From NCBI RefSeq assembly GCF_018143015.1, contig NC_054741.1, forward strand, positions 44,852,092 to 44,916,091: a stretch of DNA of 64,000 nt. The letters are read 5' to 3'. This DNA is from Lytechinus variegatus. Lineage: Eukaryota; Echinodermata; Echinoidea; Temnopleuroida; Toxopneustidae. The notes beneath the pieces were generated by a model. It was not told the origin of the DNA and did no database searches. It saw only the letters and a program-made list of their open reading frames with translations. Shown here piece by piece: positions 20,291 through 32,068 of this stretch. Position numbers and translations under genes: made by a program. Within the stretch, counting starts at the first letter, position 1. The number at the start of each line of letters is the position of its first letter.

Positions 20291-21109
20291 ATGTGTAAAG
20301 TTGTGTCTCTTTCCTTTTTCCAAGGGAAACATACAAATTAAATTAAATGAATTAAAGTGCAATTTTGCTCCAATTGTGATTCCAGAAGACGATATTTCTG
20401 AATATAAGTCAAGTATGTAAATGGGTGACGTAACTTTAAAAAGGTGCCTGTGAAGACAGTCTTTAATATTCCAGAATAATATTTTGAGCAAATATCTCCT
20501 CATTAAGTTGCAAGAGAACAATTGAAATAAAAGCTGCTTTACTAAAATATGTGTTAAATCTACTTCTAGGACATTTGCATCATATTAATTTCATGCCCAT
20601 TCTTATTCTACTTGCTTGCTCGCATCTCTATGCTCTTCTTTTCCTCTCTTCTCTTCCTTTCTCTTTTCTTAAGCCCCATTTACACATTCAAAGATGCATC
20701 ACAGATCTCAGTCCATGGTGATTCGGGGTCCCAAATCAATATTTTTCCTAAGCCTGAGTTGAGTTTAAGAAATGGTGTTCGATCGATGTCATCGAGCGCC
20801 GGTGCAGATTTTGCAAAATTGGTGTGCACATCAAAATAAACAGAAATGTCCAACTTGACAACTACTTACTTGATTTGTATTCCCCCCAAAATGAAACCAA
20901 TTGTGTAATTATGATGCCTATTCACCATTAATTTGATGTTTATTTCGATCATAATTCGAGTCTTACTCGTCTGCTCGTGCCGAGATAATTTATGCACGAT
21001 GAATTCATGAATGGAAGTCATCGATCGTGTAGTGCATGCGCTGTACTGTGCTTTAATCAAACCAGAAAATAGCAGGAAAATTGATGGGATCAACGTAAAA
21101 TAAACCTTG
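20291..21109. other. Cyclase intron, unassigned
   Basis: Contains a pyrimidine-rich tract near 20,630-20,670 and a stretch beginning CCCCATTTACACATTC. No gene or bounded element could be supported. Confidence 0.35.
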
Positions 21110-22450
21110 CTATCATGAACAATATTAATATCATGACCATAGAACAATATTTAATCGTAATACTTAACAATAATTTGCAAATGATAATCATTATTATAAA
21201 ACGGGTTCAAGGATGTAGCCAATGGTGAGTGCGTATTCAAGTCACATGTTCATGCTTTAATTGTGCGCAACCTCCCAGTCGTGCATTTTTCGTGCAGCAC
21301 TGTGCATTTTTTGTGCAGCATTAGTTCCAATAGTACGTAAAAACTGATACGCGTTCAGTAAAAGAGGCTGGCTAGGATTTTGACCCGCTTACTTAGGCGC
21401 GCATAGTAGATACGCCTGTGATGTCATAATTGACAGTCTTGTGATCTCTTTGTCTGTGCGATCGTACACAAGTTGGAGGGATTTGAACAAGATTTCAATT
21501 AAAAACAATCATTTTGCCGACCCGTTTTATAAAACAATGCACATTTTAAGATTTGTGATGTTAGTGACGATGCGAGCAACTCTCGGGCATTCACAATATT
21601 ATGCAAAAGCACTCGGCGCAAGCGCCTCTTGCTTTCGCATAATTGTAAATACCCTCGAGTGTGCTGCATCGTCATAACACACTCATAAATGTGCATTAAT
21701 TGTATATTATTTAGAGCTTGATTTAAAACGTTTGTATTTCGTTTCAAGTTTCAATGACGGATATCACATGACGATCGACTTGAGTGAGTGCACTTGTCAA
21801 AAAAAATTATCACGTCAGGGATCAGGATTGATTCTCGAACATTGTCAACATGCAGAAACTCTTTCCAAGATCGTAATATCACCATATAATAACATTTTAC
21901 ATGACAAAACAGAGAAAATTGCGTTGGATATTTTTTTCCATCAATTTGAAACTAGTTTGTGCCCAACTTTGGGCTCTGATTTTCATGAATGGAAAATATG
22001 TCCTACGTCAACTTGAACAAACGTGCATGCTCATTGTGCTTCTTTTTCTTGGACCTAGCTAGCTCTGGAGACGTCCAGGCCAGAGATATATTGCCAGTAT
22101 AATACTATTAATACTTCCATATGAACATGACATACTTTGCTGACATCGTCAATATTTTTAATATGGCCATAAAATCTTATTAAATCGTAATTATTTAACA
22201 ACCAATAATTTATGAATTTAGAACTCGATCCGAGACATTCATTTATTTCGATCGCATGCTATTGTCTTGTGTCTATAATTTAAAAAATATGGATTATCAT
22301 ATCAGGATAAATTCTCGAGCATCATCATTTCTCATATTCCACAATCTTTCCTCACAATCGTTATATCAGCATTGAATACTAATTCAAATGACCATCCAGA
22401 GAAAATTATGTATTCCCATAAATTTGGAGCTCATTTTGGATCCAACTACA
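21110..22450 (+). repeat. Diverged direct duplication
   Basis: Segments recur in the same order: the stretch with TTTAATCGTAATACTTAAC near 21,150 resembles 22,190, and 21,820-21,960 (ATCAGGATTGATTCTCG, ACAGAGAAAATTGCG) resembles 22,300-22,440 (ATCAGGATAAATTCTCG, CCAGAGAAAATTATG). Similarity is only moderate. A strong hairpin lies at 21,565-21,674, and an inverted pair around ACGGGTT/AACCCGT-like sequence lies near 21,200 and 21,520. The family was not recognised. Confidence 0.5.
21565..21674. repeat. 110-nt near-perfect hairpin
   Basis: The left arm begins TGACGATGCGAGCAACTC and the right arm ends GAGTGTGCTGCATCGTCA. Their pairing continues through ATTCACAAT/ATTGTAAAT and AAAGC/GCTTT to a terminal GGCG-CAAG-CGCC loop. 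About 50 paired positions with a few mismatches form one stem. It could be a tiny transposon, a small-RNA precursor, or a structured end of the surrounding repeat. Nothing in the sequence decides between these. Confidence 0.7.
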
Positions 22451-23150
22451 CAATCTCAGGCAAGTTACAGTGCTCCCGCTGGTTGCACTTGTTTGCTGGC
22501 GCTGGCCAGCACACCTGTCATTTCGGGTGAGTGTACAGGGCTGTGGGAAGGGCTGGTGTGTGCAAGTCTGGACCGTGAATGCTAGTTGACCGAAAATCAT
22601 TCGGATCGACTCTGCGTGATTGATGTCTTTGATATTGTTTCATTTTAAACTTATGTGTTGTCATCTGCAAATATCATTGATGATATTTTGGGAAGAATTC
22701 TGCATTGGTCCCCGGCTATTTTTTGTGTTTTGTGGTCATCGAAAATACAAACTTTGCTCTGTCATCTGCTTATGCAACGCTCGATCACCCGGCCAGCGCA
22801 TACCGTCAGTGCATGCAATGCGTGCGTAGCGCATCGACGTGACGGCTGGAGCGAAAAAAAAATTGACACAATTTTCCCTGCCGCGCCTTCAAAATTTGAT
22901 GCTTCATTGTTCGATCGAATTAAAGCTGTCGCAAACCGGTTTTCAAAATAATCGATATGACTCAGGCTTAATTTTTCCACTATATACCGGCGTCGGATTC
23001 AACTGGGTATTCACTTGGAAATGTTTGGGAAAGTGCAGTTCCTAAAAACAAGTTAGCACTAGGGATCTGCTTGATAAGCTACTGGGATACATGGCCATGA
23101 ACACAGTGTATTAGGAATATTAAAACAATGGAAAAAGTTCGCTCCCTGGA
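22451..23150. other. Cyclase intron, unassigned
   Basis: Moderate-complexity intron sequence with several CpGs near 22,790-22,890. No frame with a recognisable domain and no bounded repeat. Confidence 0.35.
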
Positions 23151-23565
23151 TCCCAGGGAGGGGCCACTTACACTGACAAGTGGATGCCATGCGCGAAAAA
23201 AAATAACATGTAAAAAGGACGTCTTTTTTAAAGATAGGGCGCGTTAGAGTGAACACTATGTGTTTAGAATAGGCAATTTGCGCAAGGTGTGGGAGGCAAT
23301 CTGTACTAATCCCAATGATGTAGGTAAAGGTAAAACCGATGACCGATGTCTGTGACATATCAATTGAAATATCGCTGTAATTGTTTAGGGGTTAAATTCA
23401 GGGAATACTTGCCAATATAGAATCATTTTGTTTCCAATACTTGTTAAGGGTCGGATTTCACATGCCAATTCTTGTTAAGAGATGCATTTTCAGAATAAAG
23501 AAAATACGTGCTTAGGGTGCTTTTCGAGACCCCATGATAGTGCATGGTATTCACTTGTCAAACTT
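23151..23565 (-). mobile_element. GC-ended MITE, copy 3 (decayed, reversed)
   Basis: It begins AGGGAGGGGCCACTTACACT and continues GTGGATGCCATGCGCG, the reverse of the right end of copies 1 and 2. It ends in CTTTTCGAGACCCCATG and a degraded terminal repeat. It is shorter (about 415 bp) and more diverged than copies 1 and 2, and no 8-bp duplication can be read, so it is probably the oldest of the three. Confidence 0.72.
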
Positions 23566-24125
23566 AGGGATCCAAATGTCGTCCGTCCTTCACAAACCTT
23601 TGACACTTAACTCCGCAACCATAAGTCACTTTTCAACCAAACTTGGTTACCTGCAAGACTCTTTTATGACACCTAACTCTGCAAACGTAAGTTATTTTTC
23701 AACCAAACTTGGATGGTAGATGGACTTAGGGGACCTGCATATTATGCTGCAGTTGGAGGTCACATGGTAAGGTCAAAGGTCATTTTCAGGTCAACGTTAA
23801 AGTTTACATGTAATACTCTCTTATGACGCCTAACTCTGCAACCGCAAATCATTTTCCACCCAAACTTAGAGTTACGATGTAGTTAGGAGATCTGCATGTC
23901 ATGCTGCAGTCACAGGTCACATTGTAAGGTCAAAGGTCATTTTCAGGTCAATGTTAAAGTTTTTGTGTAGGACTCTCTTTTGACACATAACTCTGCAACC
24001 GTAAATCACTTTTGAACCAAACTTGGATGGTAGATGTATGTTATTGTGTTGGAAGGTCACATGGTATGATCAAAGTTCATTTTAAGGTCAACATTAAAGT
24101 TTACATCTTCTATGACAAGTGTTAT
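23566..24125 (+). repeat. AGGTCA-rich tandem repeat, about 170-bp units
   Basis: Three to four units marked by ACCAAACTTGGATGGTAG, AACTCTGCAACCGTAAATCA and GGTCACATGGTAAGGTCAAA. At 23,770-23,782 and 23,937-23,949 the sequence contains the perfect direct repeat AGGTCAAAGGTCA. Ends were not defined. Confidence 0.7.
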
Positions 24126-25319
24126 TCCATCCCAGTAATTTCACGATGAACTTTTGATACAATTCTAATGTGTGCCCTCGCAAATCACGATATTTCTGGT
24201 TATTTTCATAAGTGGGGTAGACACAAAATCTCTTATGCCTTGTTTGTCAAACCCTTTTTTTTTTGCTTGTCAAATTCCTCAGGAAAATGTGCCCCCCCCC
24301 TTCGAAATATCCTGGAACCGCCCCTGGAATTATGTACTTCGTACAATGCTCCCTTGTCAATGTCACAGGTCAGATTTGTGCCTACCTTGTGGTGGGGATC
24401 TTTTGACTGCAGTGTGTGGTCCACATGCCCACAGACTTTTGTAAACTTAAACAGAATAGTAATAATTAGGTTTTAGAAAACCTTTTTCACAGTAACTATT
24501 CTAACAAGGATTATACAACAAGGACATATAAACATATGAAGATATAAACAGATTTATACAATTTAATGATTAATGATGATGCTTAGGTATATCTTCTTCT
24601 CTGATTCTTGATTTCTCTGCTTGAGTGTCCTGACGATGAATATCCTTAGACCTTAGACCAATGATTCTGTCCAGTCCCGTCTCTTTAAGGTTTCAGTCAC
24701 AACTCAGAGCGGCGACTGACTGATATGTAGCCTGCTCGGGCGCCGCTGGAATTTAGACATCACCGAACAATTTTCGTAGAAGTCGAACGGGCTGTAAAAA
24801 TACTTAGTGGTGGCCGAGCAGTCCCCGTTACGAAAATCTCCCGTTTGATTCTCGACCGCACTTCGGACTGCAAACTGCGGTCGTATACCCCATTTTTCGT
24901 TTGCAAAATCTCAACAACATTTCCAACCCTGATAAACCCATCTTGGCCAGGTAATCCTCTTGTCTCAATTTCACCACCACGGTCCAGCTAAACGAGCGTT
25001 GAGCCAAGGACGAAATGATAAACAACAGCTGTGCTATTACGTAAGACTTGTCTGCCTGTAGAATGATCTTCGGAATGAAATTATTGTATTCGATTTTAAT
25101 CACGTTTTCAAAGGCATATTACATTCAGACATCCAATACTAGTCCATTTTCAATTTCGAACGAAGAAAATCGACCTCGAAATAAGGAAAGTAAGCGAATA
25201 AAAATTACGGTATGCTTAGCATGCAAGGACCGCGATGCATCCCATATAGTTTCTGTCCGTCCAGCAAGAAAATATGGGATGCATGCTGTTCACTCGCGCA
25301 ATGATACAGTCTTAACGAA
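24126..25319. other. Cyclase intron, unassigned
   Basis: Includes a somewhat CpG-rich part at about 24,680-25,010 with CTGCTCGG and its inverted partner CCGAGCAG about 80 bp apart. No gene, exon with splice sites, or bounded element was recognised. A C run lies near 24,295. Confidence 0.35.
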
Positions 25320-25376
25320 AGAAAGAATGGAAGGAAGGAAGGAAGAGAGAGAGAGAAAGAAAGAAAGGAAGAAAAA
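25320..25376 (+). repeat. GAAG/GAAA microsatellite
   Basis: Purine-only tract built from GAAG, GAGA and GAAA steps, about 57 bp. Confidence 0.85.
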
Positions 25377-26149
25377 AGTTTCTATCAATGCGTGTATACA
25401 TGGAACTCCATGCACTCACCAGAACTACACACATTGCAATCCATCGTGTGTGGCCCCCTGCTGTGACCGTTGATGCTGGGGTGTGTTATCTTCGGACCAA
25501 GGTCAAGAAACAGGTGTTTCTATACTTAAATTTCATGCTTGAGGGCAATAGGGTTTGTAGTACTGGGAGAAGAATATTGATGATAAGGGAAACTGGGGTA
25601 TACTGCTCTTCAAAGCAAGATTTTAATCATGCCCGGTTGATTACCCATTACTCAAGGCCAAATCTGGGTCCAATCGGTGAACTTATCTGTTCGACGTCCT
25701 GGCAGTGATCGGTTGACGACCCTCGGAATCCCGGGCGGTCGGCCATCGGCTTATTTTTAGGTAATCGCTTGTCCGATCTTGAATTTGCCGCAAGGTCATC
25801 GGTCGATGGTCGACAGCTGTTGATCCAACGAGTTAAATTTTCGACCTAAATCGTTCGACGCCCCCCCTCCCCTTAACACTTTGCACGCAAAAAGATAGCG
25901 ACACAAACTTTTTGACTATTTTCTTCAAAGTCTCGCACAGCTTTTTATACCAAATTTTGCGACACACGAGTATAGCATTGCGACGCCACATGACTTTTTA
26001 CAAGACAATGTCATGCCGAAAAGGGTGATCATTATTTGTTCTTATTGGTCTGCTTAATAGATTTAGGGTTTAAGTTAGTTGTTATTGGTCTGTACTAATT
26101 TCCATTGTAAAAATCAAAGGAACACAAAGGAAAACATCTGGAAAAAAAT
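25377..26149. other. Cyclase intron, unassigned
   Basis: No gene or bounded element recognised. Several GATCGG/GGTCGA-type CpG words occur near 25,700-25,850. Confidence 0.35.
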
Positions 26150-26433
26150 TAATAATAATAATAATAATTATCGCTTGATATATAAAACGCTTTTTGCCTG
26201 AGGATACAAAGCGCTGCTATTATTACCCCGGCTTAAACTCGAGCTACCATCATCGGCGTTCAGTTCATGCAAGGAATACTCCTACTGGGTACCTATTCAC
26301 CTCACCTGGGGTGAGTGCAGCACAGTGTAGATAAATTTCTTGCTGAAGGAAACCACACCATGGCTAGGATTCAAACCTACGACCCTTTGTTTCAAAGACG
26401 AGAGTCAAAACCACTAGACCACGATGCACCCAC
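26150..26433 (-). mobile_element. tRNA-derived SINE
   Basis: Read on the minus strand, the head is tRNA-like: an A-box-like TGGTCTAGTGGTTTTGA near 26,415 and a B box GGTTTGAATCC at 26,367-26,377, the internal promoter signals of RNA polymerase III. The body ends in an AATAATTATTATTATTATT tail. It lies in the intron before the TM12 exon. It is a non-coding retroposon copied by a LINE enzyme. A related copy on the plus strand is at 33,415. Confidence 0.85.
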
Positions 26434-26737
26434 CCAAATTAGGTGTTAAATATGCAAATAATGTTTTTTTACAAATTGCATATTTTATTCATAATAAATG
26501 AAAATAGTTATTTTCAGAATTTTTTTTTATACTGGCTTGTAGTTTATGTAGTAAAGAATGTGTGTGCCAAATTTCAGCACGATTACGCGAACGGGGCCTC
26601 ATGAAAGACCACCACCATTGTTGATGAGTCACCCTTTCAAAATGTCAGTAATAAAATAAATGTACATGTATACTGTATGTACCGAAAGAAAGATGAATAA
26701 ATATTGTATCTTATGTTTTCTTTATCTGTTTTTATAG

Positions 26738-26822
26738 CTTTCATAATTATATTCCGACAAGAATCACAATGACAGCCCAGCTGGTTGTACTAGTCATCAT
26801 GCTTGTTCTCATTCATAGAAGA
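26738..26822 (+). CDS. Adenylyl cyclase exon: TM12
   Basis: An 85-bp exon with acceptor CTGTTTTTATAG and donor GTAAGTGA. It completes the split glycine codon of the exon at 18,462, then reads FHNYIPTRITMTAQLVVLVIMLVLIHRR: one hydrophobic helix followed by HRR, the last membrane helix before the C2 domain, with basic residues on the cytosolic side. It leaves in phase 0, which the C2 exon requires. The 8.1 kb intron before it holds the TIR element, the hairpin, MITE copy 3 and a SINE. Confidence 0.82.
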
Positions 26823-27021
26823 GTAAGTGAAGGTTTGGTTATTAAATTATAACTTGACTACAATACAATAATTGGTTTTTGCCTTCTTATAATATTCTAA
26901 AAGGTTATATGCAAAGGACCGTAAAATACTCAGAACAAGATGATGAGATGCATACAATGTGTTCACTTGATATATTCATTTTTTTCTTTTTTAAAATGAA
27001 TTTAAATGTCTCTTTCAGTTG

Positions 27022-27580
27022 TTATATGCCCATCCTAGACGGGACGTATTATGGTATCACGCCCGGTGTCTGTCCAACCGTTAACTCTTCCTTATAAACG
27101 CGATAACTTCAGTTTGACTTAACCTAGGCTCATATAATTTGGTATGTATGATGCTAGCATGGATCTCAGGAAGCCTATTGATTTTGAGGTCAATAGTTCA
27201 TGGTCACAGTGACCTCCTTTCATTGTACCCTTCTGCAATCCTTGTAAACGTGATAACTTCACTTTAACTTAACTTAGGCTCATATAATTTGATGTGTATA
27301 ATACTAGTATGGACCCCAGGAAGCCTAGTGATTTTCAGGTCCAAAAGTCAAGGTCACAGTGACATATTTCCATCTTACCCTTCTGCAGTCCTTGTAAACG
27401 CGAGAACTTCAGTTTAACTTGGTGTGTATGATACTAGCATAGATCCCAGCAATTCTATTGGTTTTGAGGTCAGAAGGTCAAAGGTGAGAAGTCACCACCT
27501 TCCACTTGTCTTGACCAATAACTCCATTTTCCGTGTTACATGCGGGCATATTATGTGCTGGCCTCAGCAACACTCTTGTT
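27022..27580 (+). repeat. Family D repeat, short copy
   Basis: It starts near AGACGGGACGTATTATGG and ends TCAGCAACACTCTTG, with about three units carrying CTTGTAAACGCGATAACTTC-like and GCATGGATCTCAGGAAGCC-like words. It fills most of the 857-bp intron between the TM12 and C2 exons. Confidence 0.75.
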
Positions 27581-27679
27581 TTTCTTGGATTGATAATCAA
27601 TTGAATTGCAAGAGCAGCTCATTTTTTAGCATTTAATATTTTATCCTCCTTTTTCCGCCACTCATGTACATGTATATAG

Positions 27680-27838
27680 ATAGAGTACACAGCTCGTCTA
27701 GGGTTCCTGTGGCAGATGAAATATCGGGTCGAGAGGGAGGAAGTAGAAACAATGGAATCTCTCAATAAGGTCTTACTTGAGAACATGTTACCTAGTCATG
27801 TGGCACAGCATTTTGTCAAACAGAGAATGAAGAGTGAT
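27680..27838 (+). CDS. Adenylyl cyclase exon: start of the C2 catalytic domain
   Basis: A 159-bp exon (53 codons), acceptor ACATGTATATAG, donor GTGAGTAT, phase 0. The protein runs IEYTARLGFLWQMKYRVERE, EVETMESLNKVLLENMLPSH, VAQHFVKQRMKSD. The pattern R-L-x-F-L-W, a charged helix, then LLENMLPSHVAQHF is the hallmark of the signalling helix and start of the second cyclase domain in membrane adenylyl cyclases. C2 pairs with C1 to form the active site and binds Gs alpha. This is the most diagnostic exon of the gene. The remaining C2 exons, with the VMFASIPNF-type and later motifs, were not found in the next 36 kb. Confidence 0.92.
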
Positions 27839-27849
27839 GTGAGTATACT

Positions 27850-28638
27850 TATACCCCCGCCAAACAAAGTTTGAAATGGGTATGTAGGAATCAATGTACG
27901 GTTGTTTGGTCGGGCAGTCGGTCGGATGGTCCATTGCACACATCGGTCCAAATGTGTTGCAATAGTAACGGTACATTATGGTAAAAACTAGGTTAAAAAT
28001 GTGTGTTTCAAACTACTTCCTAATTTTTAACCAATTCTCCTGAAATTTGGCACACACATTGGTCTTGTGGTAAAGATGTGTGCAAGACATATTGTTTGCA
28101 TGTGTTAGAAATTGTGTTGCCATTTTACAAGGAATTGTATGGCAAAATTGTGTAAAAATCTTTCGGTGCAAACTACTTAATTAGTTTTCAACCAATTCTC
28201 ATGAAATTTGGCTCACACGAAGGGTCAGAAGTTAAGAAGTGCAAGACATATTTTTCACATTCGTTAGAAATTGTGTTGCCATGGTAACCATGTATTATGG
28301 CAAAAACCAAGGAAAACACATTGTGGATAGTAAGACTTCGCAGTTTTTGGCCAGTGCTCATGAAAGGTGGCACTAACATTGGTCTTTGGGTAGAAAACAT
28401 GCAATTCCCGTTTTCAAATACTGTGTTTGAAATTGTTGCCATGGTAACAGTATGTTATTGCCAAAATCCCTGGAAAAACTACCTCCTTTTTTGGCCATTG
28501 CTCTTGAAATTTGGTGCAAACATTCATCTCGGGTACAGGCATTCAATATTCACTTTCATAAGTGTGTTGGAAAATTTGTTGCTATGGAAACGGCATTGGG
28601 TGGAGGTATATATCACCTTCAGTGATATTTCTACTTGT
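27850..28638 (+). repeat. Hairpin-ended tandem repeat (family E) beside the C2 donor site
   Basis: It opens with a hairpin at TACCCCCGCCAAAC...GTTTG...GGGTA only about a dozen bases after the exon. It contains about four units of roughly 165 bp with CTCATGAAATTTGGC and AATTGTGTTGCCATGGTAAC, and ends with the hairpin TATCACCTTCAGTGATA followed by TTTCTACTTG. It is non-coding. Confidence 0.75.
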
Positions 28639-29214
28639 CGATCATTTTGTCTTTAAAATGAAGGTAAATGATGGAACTATGTGTATTTTGTTTAATGCAT
28701 TTTTGCCACAATGGGCTTGAGCATTTAACTCAGAATATTCCTCTCCTAAATGATATCAACTTTTAATTATACACAATAAAAAAATCTGCGAACAACTTGA
28801 CATCATCTGTTTTGTTCCCTTCCAGTACTTTTTCTTCTGTACATATTGCAGTACCCCTTTTAATATTATTTCCTCTGGCTAAGATGTGCATTAGTAAGTT
28901 GGCTTAAGAAGACTAGCTCTCGTATAAGAACAATGATTGATTTTTTTAAAGAGATTAAGGCTAATATTACGTCATTTTCAGCAGCAATGTTTGAATGACT
29001 TATATGACTTTGATAATTGAACCACTTTTAACAATTGCCAAGTTAAACACATAGGAAATGTCATGGCAACAAATTGCTTGCATTTTACACCCCAATCATT
29101 CCATTTATTAGATTGCTAGAAATAATAAAAAGTGACGCTGCGTGGCTGTGTTATTAAATCTTTTCATCTGCCTTACCTCTCATTTCATACGCTATTACCT
29201 TCCATTGAACACAG
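28639..29214. other. Intron after the C2 exon, unassigned
   Basis: AT-rich, with no recognisable element or gene. Confidence 0.4.
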
Positions 29215-29280
29215 TACTTGGGTGATCCTACACAAGATTTATCACTATGGAAGACAGGTTTACTCGGTAGCAGTGGTGAT
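29215..29280 (+). CDS. Possible 66-bp in-frame exon
   Basis: TACTTGGGTGATCC follows a plausible acceptor (CATTGAACACAG), and GGTGAT is followed by a good donor, GTGAGT. The 66 bp give 22 codons in phase 0, the phase in which the C2 exon ends, and read [20 protein letters not shown] plus GD. The peptide does not resemble the expected next part of C2, so it may be a cassette exon, an exon of another transcript, or chance. It lies just before a TA microsatellite and 250 bp before the Harbinger element. Confidence 0.3.
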
Positions 29281-29320
29281 GTGAGTCCATTAACAGTATA
29301 TATTCCCCTCTCACCATGCA

Positions 29321-29469
<149 letters not shown>

Positions 29470-29599
29470 ATTGTCAAGTCTCACCTTGCAATGTATATAT
29501 TCTTTTGTGTCACCCTACAACTACAGACAGATTGGCCCGAATTCACAAAATACCTAGCTCCTAGTTTTTGGTGGTTTAAACCCAGAGCTGGGTTTTTCA

Positions 29600-30947
29600 T
29601 TTGCGTTTCACAAAGGATTTTTAAGCCCCAAGGGGGTTTAAATGCGTCATGAAACGTCATATATTTTACTCAGCTCTGAGATGTGGTTTAAATTATGGTT
29701 TAACCTTTTGAGCATGCGCACTTGAGAAGAATGTGAAAAATCTGCGAAGCGAACAGAATTTTCCTTTCGGTCTTAGATGTGACAAATGATATTCTTGATC
29801 AGAAATTCGTAAGTATTCTTCTTTGAATTCGTAAAATAAATTCCCGCTGTACTTCTCTGGAATATATTGATCCGTTTTATGCAGTTATATGAAATTGATA
29901 GTGTTGTTTTTCATAATTGCGATTGAGGTTTTGGTATTGACAAGTCCAGACAAAGCACTGTATCGTCGCGTATGTATTGTCACAGTCCCATCTGTGCATT
30001 TAAGTGTTGGGATATTTTGACGCTGTGCAATGGTTGTTGAACGAATTGAACTGAAGGTTCTCAGCCGCGCGCTGCTCTTAATTGTTTTATGAGCTTCACA
30101 CAACGATATTGATATTATGATGCCATCTATATCTTCATTTGTAAATGTCAAGATGAAAATATAATATCTAGTTCTATATAATTTTGTACTTTTTGGTGCA
30201 TATTAAGAGGAGAAAGAAATGCTTTTTTTTCAATTTGCCTGGCTAAACTAAAGCCTAAATTGCATTTTAAAGTATACATTTGTAGATCTAGACCTACCTT
30301 TTTGCTTTCGGCACAGGCCAATTTTTGAGGCTGTAGGAATATTAAAGAGTTGATTAGTTAGTTTGGTCTAAAATATTTTCACTTGAAAATAGAGCCCCCC
30401 CCAAAAAAAAAAAACAGACAAAAAACATTGCATTAGGGGCCTAATTTTGTAAGGCATATTGGCAGTTTCACACAAATTATTACAATTTTTTTTTATTCAT
30501 CATTCACCATGTTCACTATGAGATCTGTAAAAAGCGATTACCAATGAATATTTTATTTTTATATGAAAAATTAATGTTTGTTTAAAAATTTGACCATTGT
30601 TTCAAAGAATTACATCGACATCAGAGGTACCGTAGATCTCCATGAATTATCTCCATCATCTTCACAACCTTGAATTACTAAGAGGTATGATTATTAATTT
30701 GATTTACATTGTTTTAATTTGTTTAAAAGTATTATTGAAATGATATGATGAGATAACGTAAATGAAATATTTAGACTGAAGAAATGAAATTACTTGAATG
30801 TAGTTTTTGTTAATCTCAGGAAGAAAATTAAGATTGCAGTAATTATGTTGGGAGATCAATCTACATGCACATGTACAGTTTGGAATGATTATAAAGATCA
30901 CAAAATAAAAGAATTTAAAATAATATTCAACTCTTTTGCATACAGCT
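29600..30947. other. Harbinger 5' non-coding part, nothing else seen
   Basis: After the subterminal repeat, the sequence up to the first transposase block is AT-rich with a C/A run near 30,400. A short minus-strand frame near 29,885-30,151 has no recognisable domain. Confidence 0.35.
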
Positions 30948-32068
30948 ACCTTTTCCAAAACGTGGGCTACGTGATGCTAAAAATCCATCGGAATCGTACG
31001 AGAATGGGCCATCTCGAGATCAGTATCGACTGTCATGTATGTCATCAATATGCTGGAAACCGAAATGAAGAGGTACACACAGAGGAATGATCAACTTCCT
31101 GTTTATTTGCATTTGTTGAAAACTCTCCGTTTATATGCAGTGGGTGAGTAATTTAATTTTTCGTAAACGATTATTGAATGTTTCTTGGCACTGTTAAATC
31201 TATATGACTGAGGTTGTTTCTATAATTTTAGGACTCCAGATGAGTTGATGTTGATGACAATATCTAGAAATCAGAGAAGGAGCACATAAATAAGAGTATC
31301 ATTTCAGCAAACAGTCAAGTACCTATGAATTGCATACTTTAAAAATTCCAAAACTTCCACAGCAGGAGTGAGGCGTTTTGATTTATTGACACGCGTAGAC
31401 ATCTACTATGTGTATATGTATGGCGATAAACCATTGATGTTGCGCGCCATGTTACTTAGCGGTACGTTATTTGGGTACAGTACAACCCAATTATTTTTGA
31501 ACTTTTAATCAAAAGATGTGCAAAACTTCAAGGTAAAAAGTCATAAAAGCATTGGGCAAAAAAAATATTCAATAGTTGTTTTTGAAGTCAGCACTGCTGC
31601 TTAATTGAATCAAATAATGATGGCAAGACTGCCAGAGGCATTCCACTTGTTAAAATAAATTGCAGAAAATTGTGTGATATTTGTACAAGAAGAATATTCA
31701 TTGCTATTATGAAATATGTGCTTAAATTTTTTTTTTAATCAGAAGTATCATATGTTTGTGTTTTAATGAATTTTTTTTAAAATTACCTCGAAACAATCAC
31801 CTCACCTATCAACCATATATGGTCTTTTTGATATTACAGGATCATTTCAAAAGATGCATGGTGATGAGGCAGCAATATCAGTCATCAATGTGTCGAATCA
31901 TCAAAGATGTGTCGGAAGCTCTAGCAAGAAGGAAGAGGCAAAACCTGAAGTTTCCTTTGACAAGAGAAGAAGTTGAAGCAACTCAGCGACAGTTCTAGCA
32001 GTACTGTAGATTTCCAGGAGTGATAGCTAGTGCAGTTGATGGACACATGTCTACATCAAGAGCCCGGG
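30948..32068 (+). pseudogene. PIF/Harbinger transposase pseudogene
   Basis: Two coding blocks. The first (30,948-31,143) reads LRDAKNPSESYENGPSRDQY, then, after a frame change, NMLETEMKRYTQRNDQLPVY and LHLLKTLRLYAVG, the helical N-terminal region of Harbinger nucleases. It ends at donor GTGAGT in phase 1. The second (31,840-32,068), after acceptor GATATTACAG, restores the glycine and continues SFQKMHGDEAAIS, CRIIKDVSEAL, KFPLTREEVEATQRQF and YCRFPGVIASAVDG, which leads to the first catalytic D. The second block has a frame change after AAIS, a stop after QRQF and a further frame change after VDG. A run of G then ends it, and the rest of the catalytic domain was not found. The copy is dead. 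Confidence 0.85.

Noticed and set aside
19991-20521. 176-codon minus-strand frame
   Set aside because: It overlaps a non-coding unit of the foldback tandem repeat and shows no domain.
29215-29280. The next C2 exon of the cyclase, read in another frame (QVYSVAVVM)
   Set aside because: The resemblance to the VAVMFAS motif is weak and needs a phase that the previous exon does not provide.
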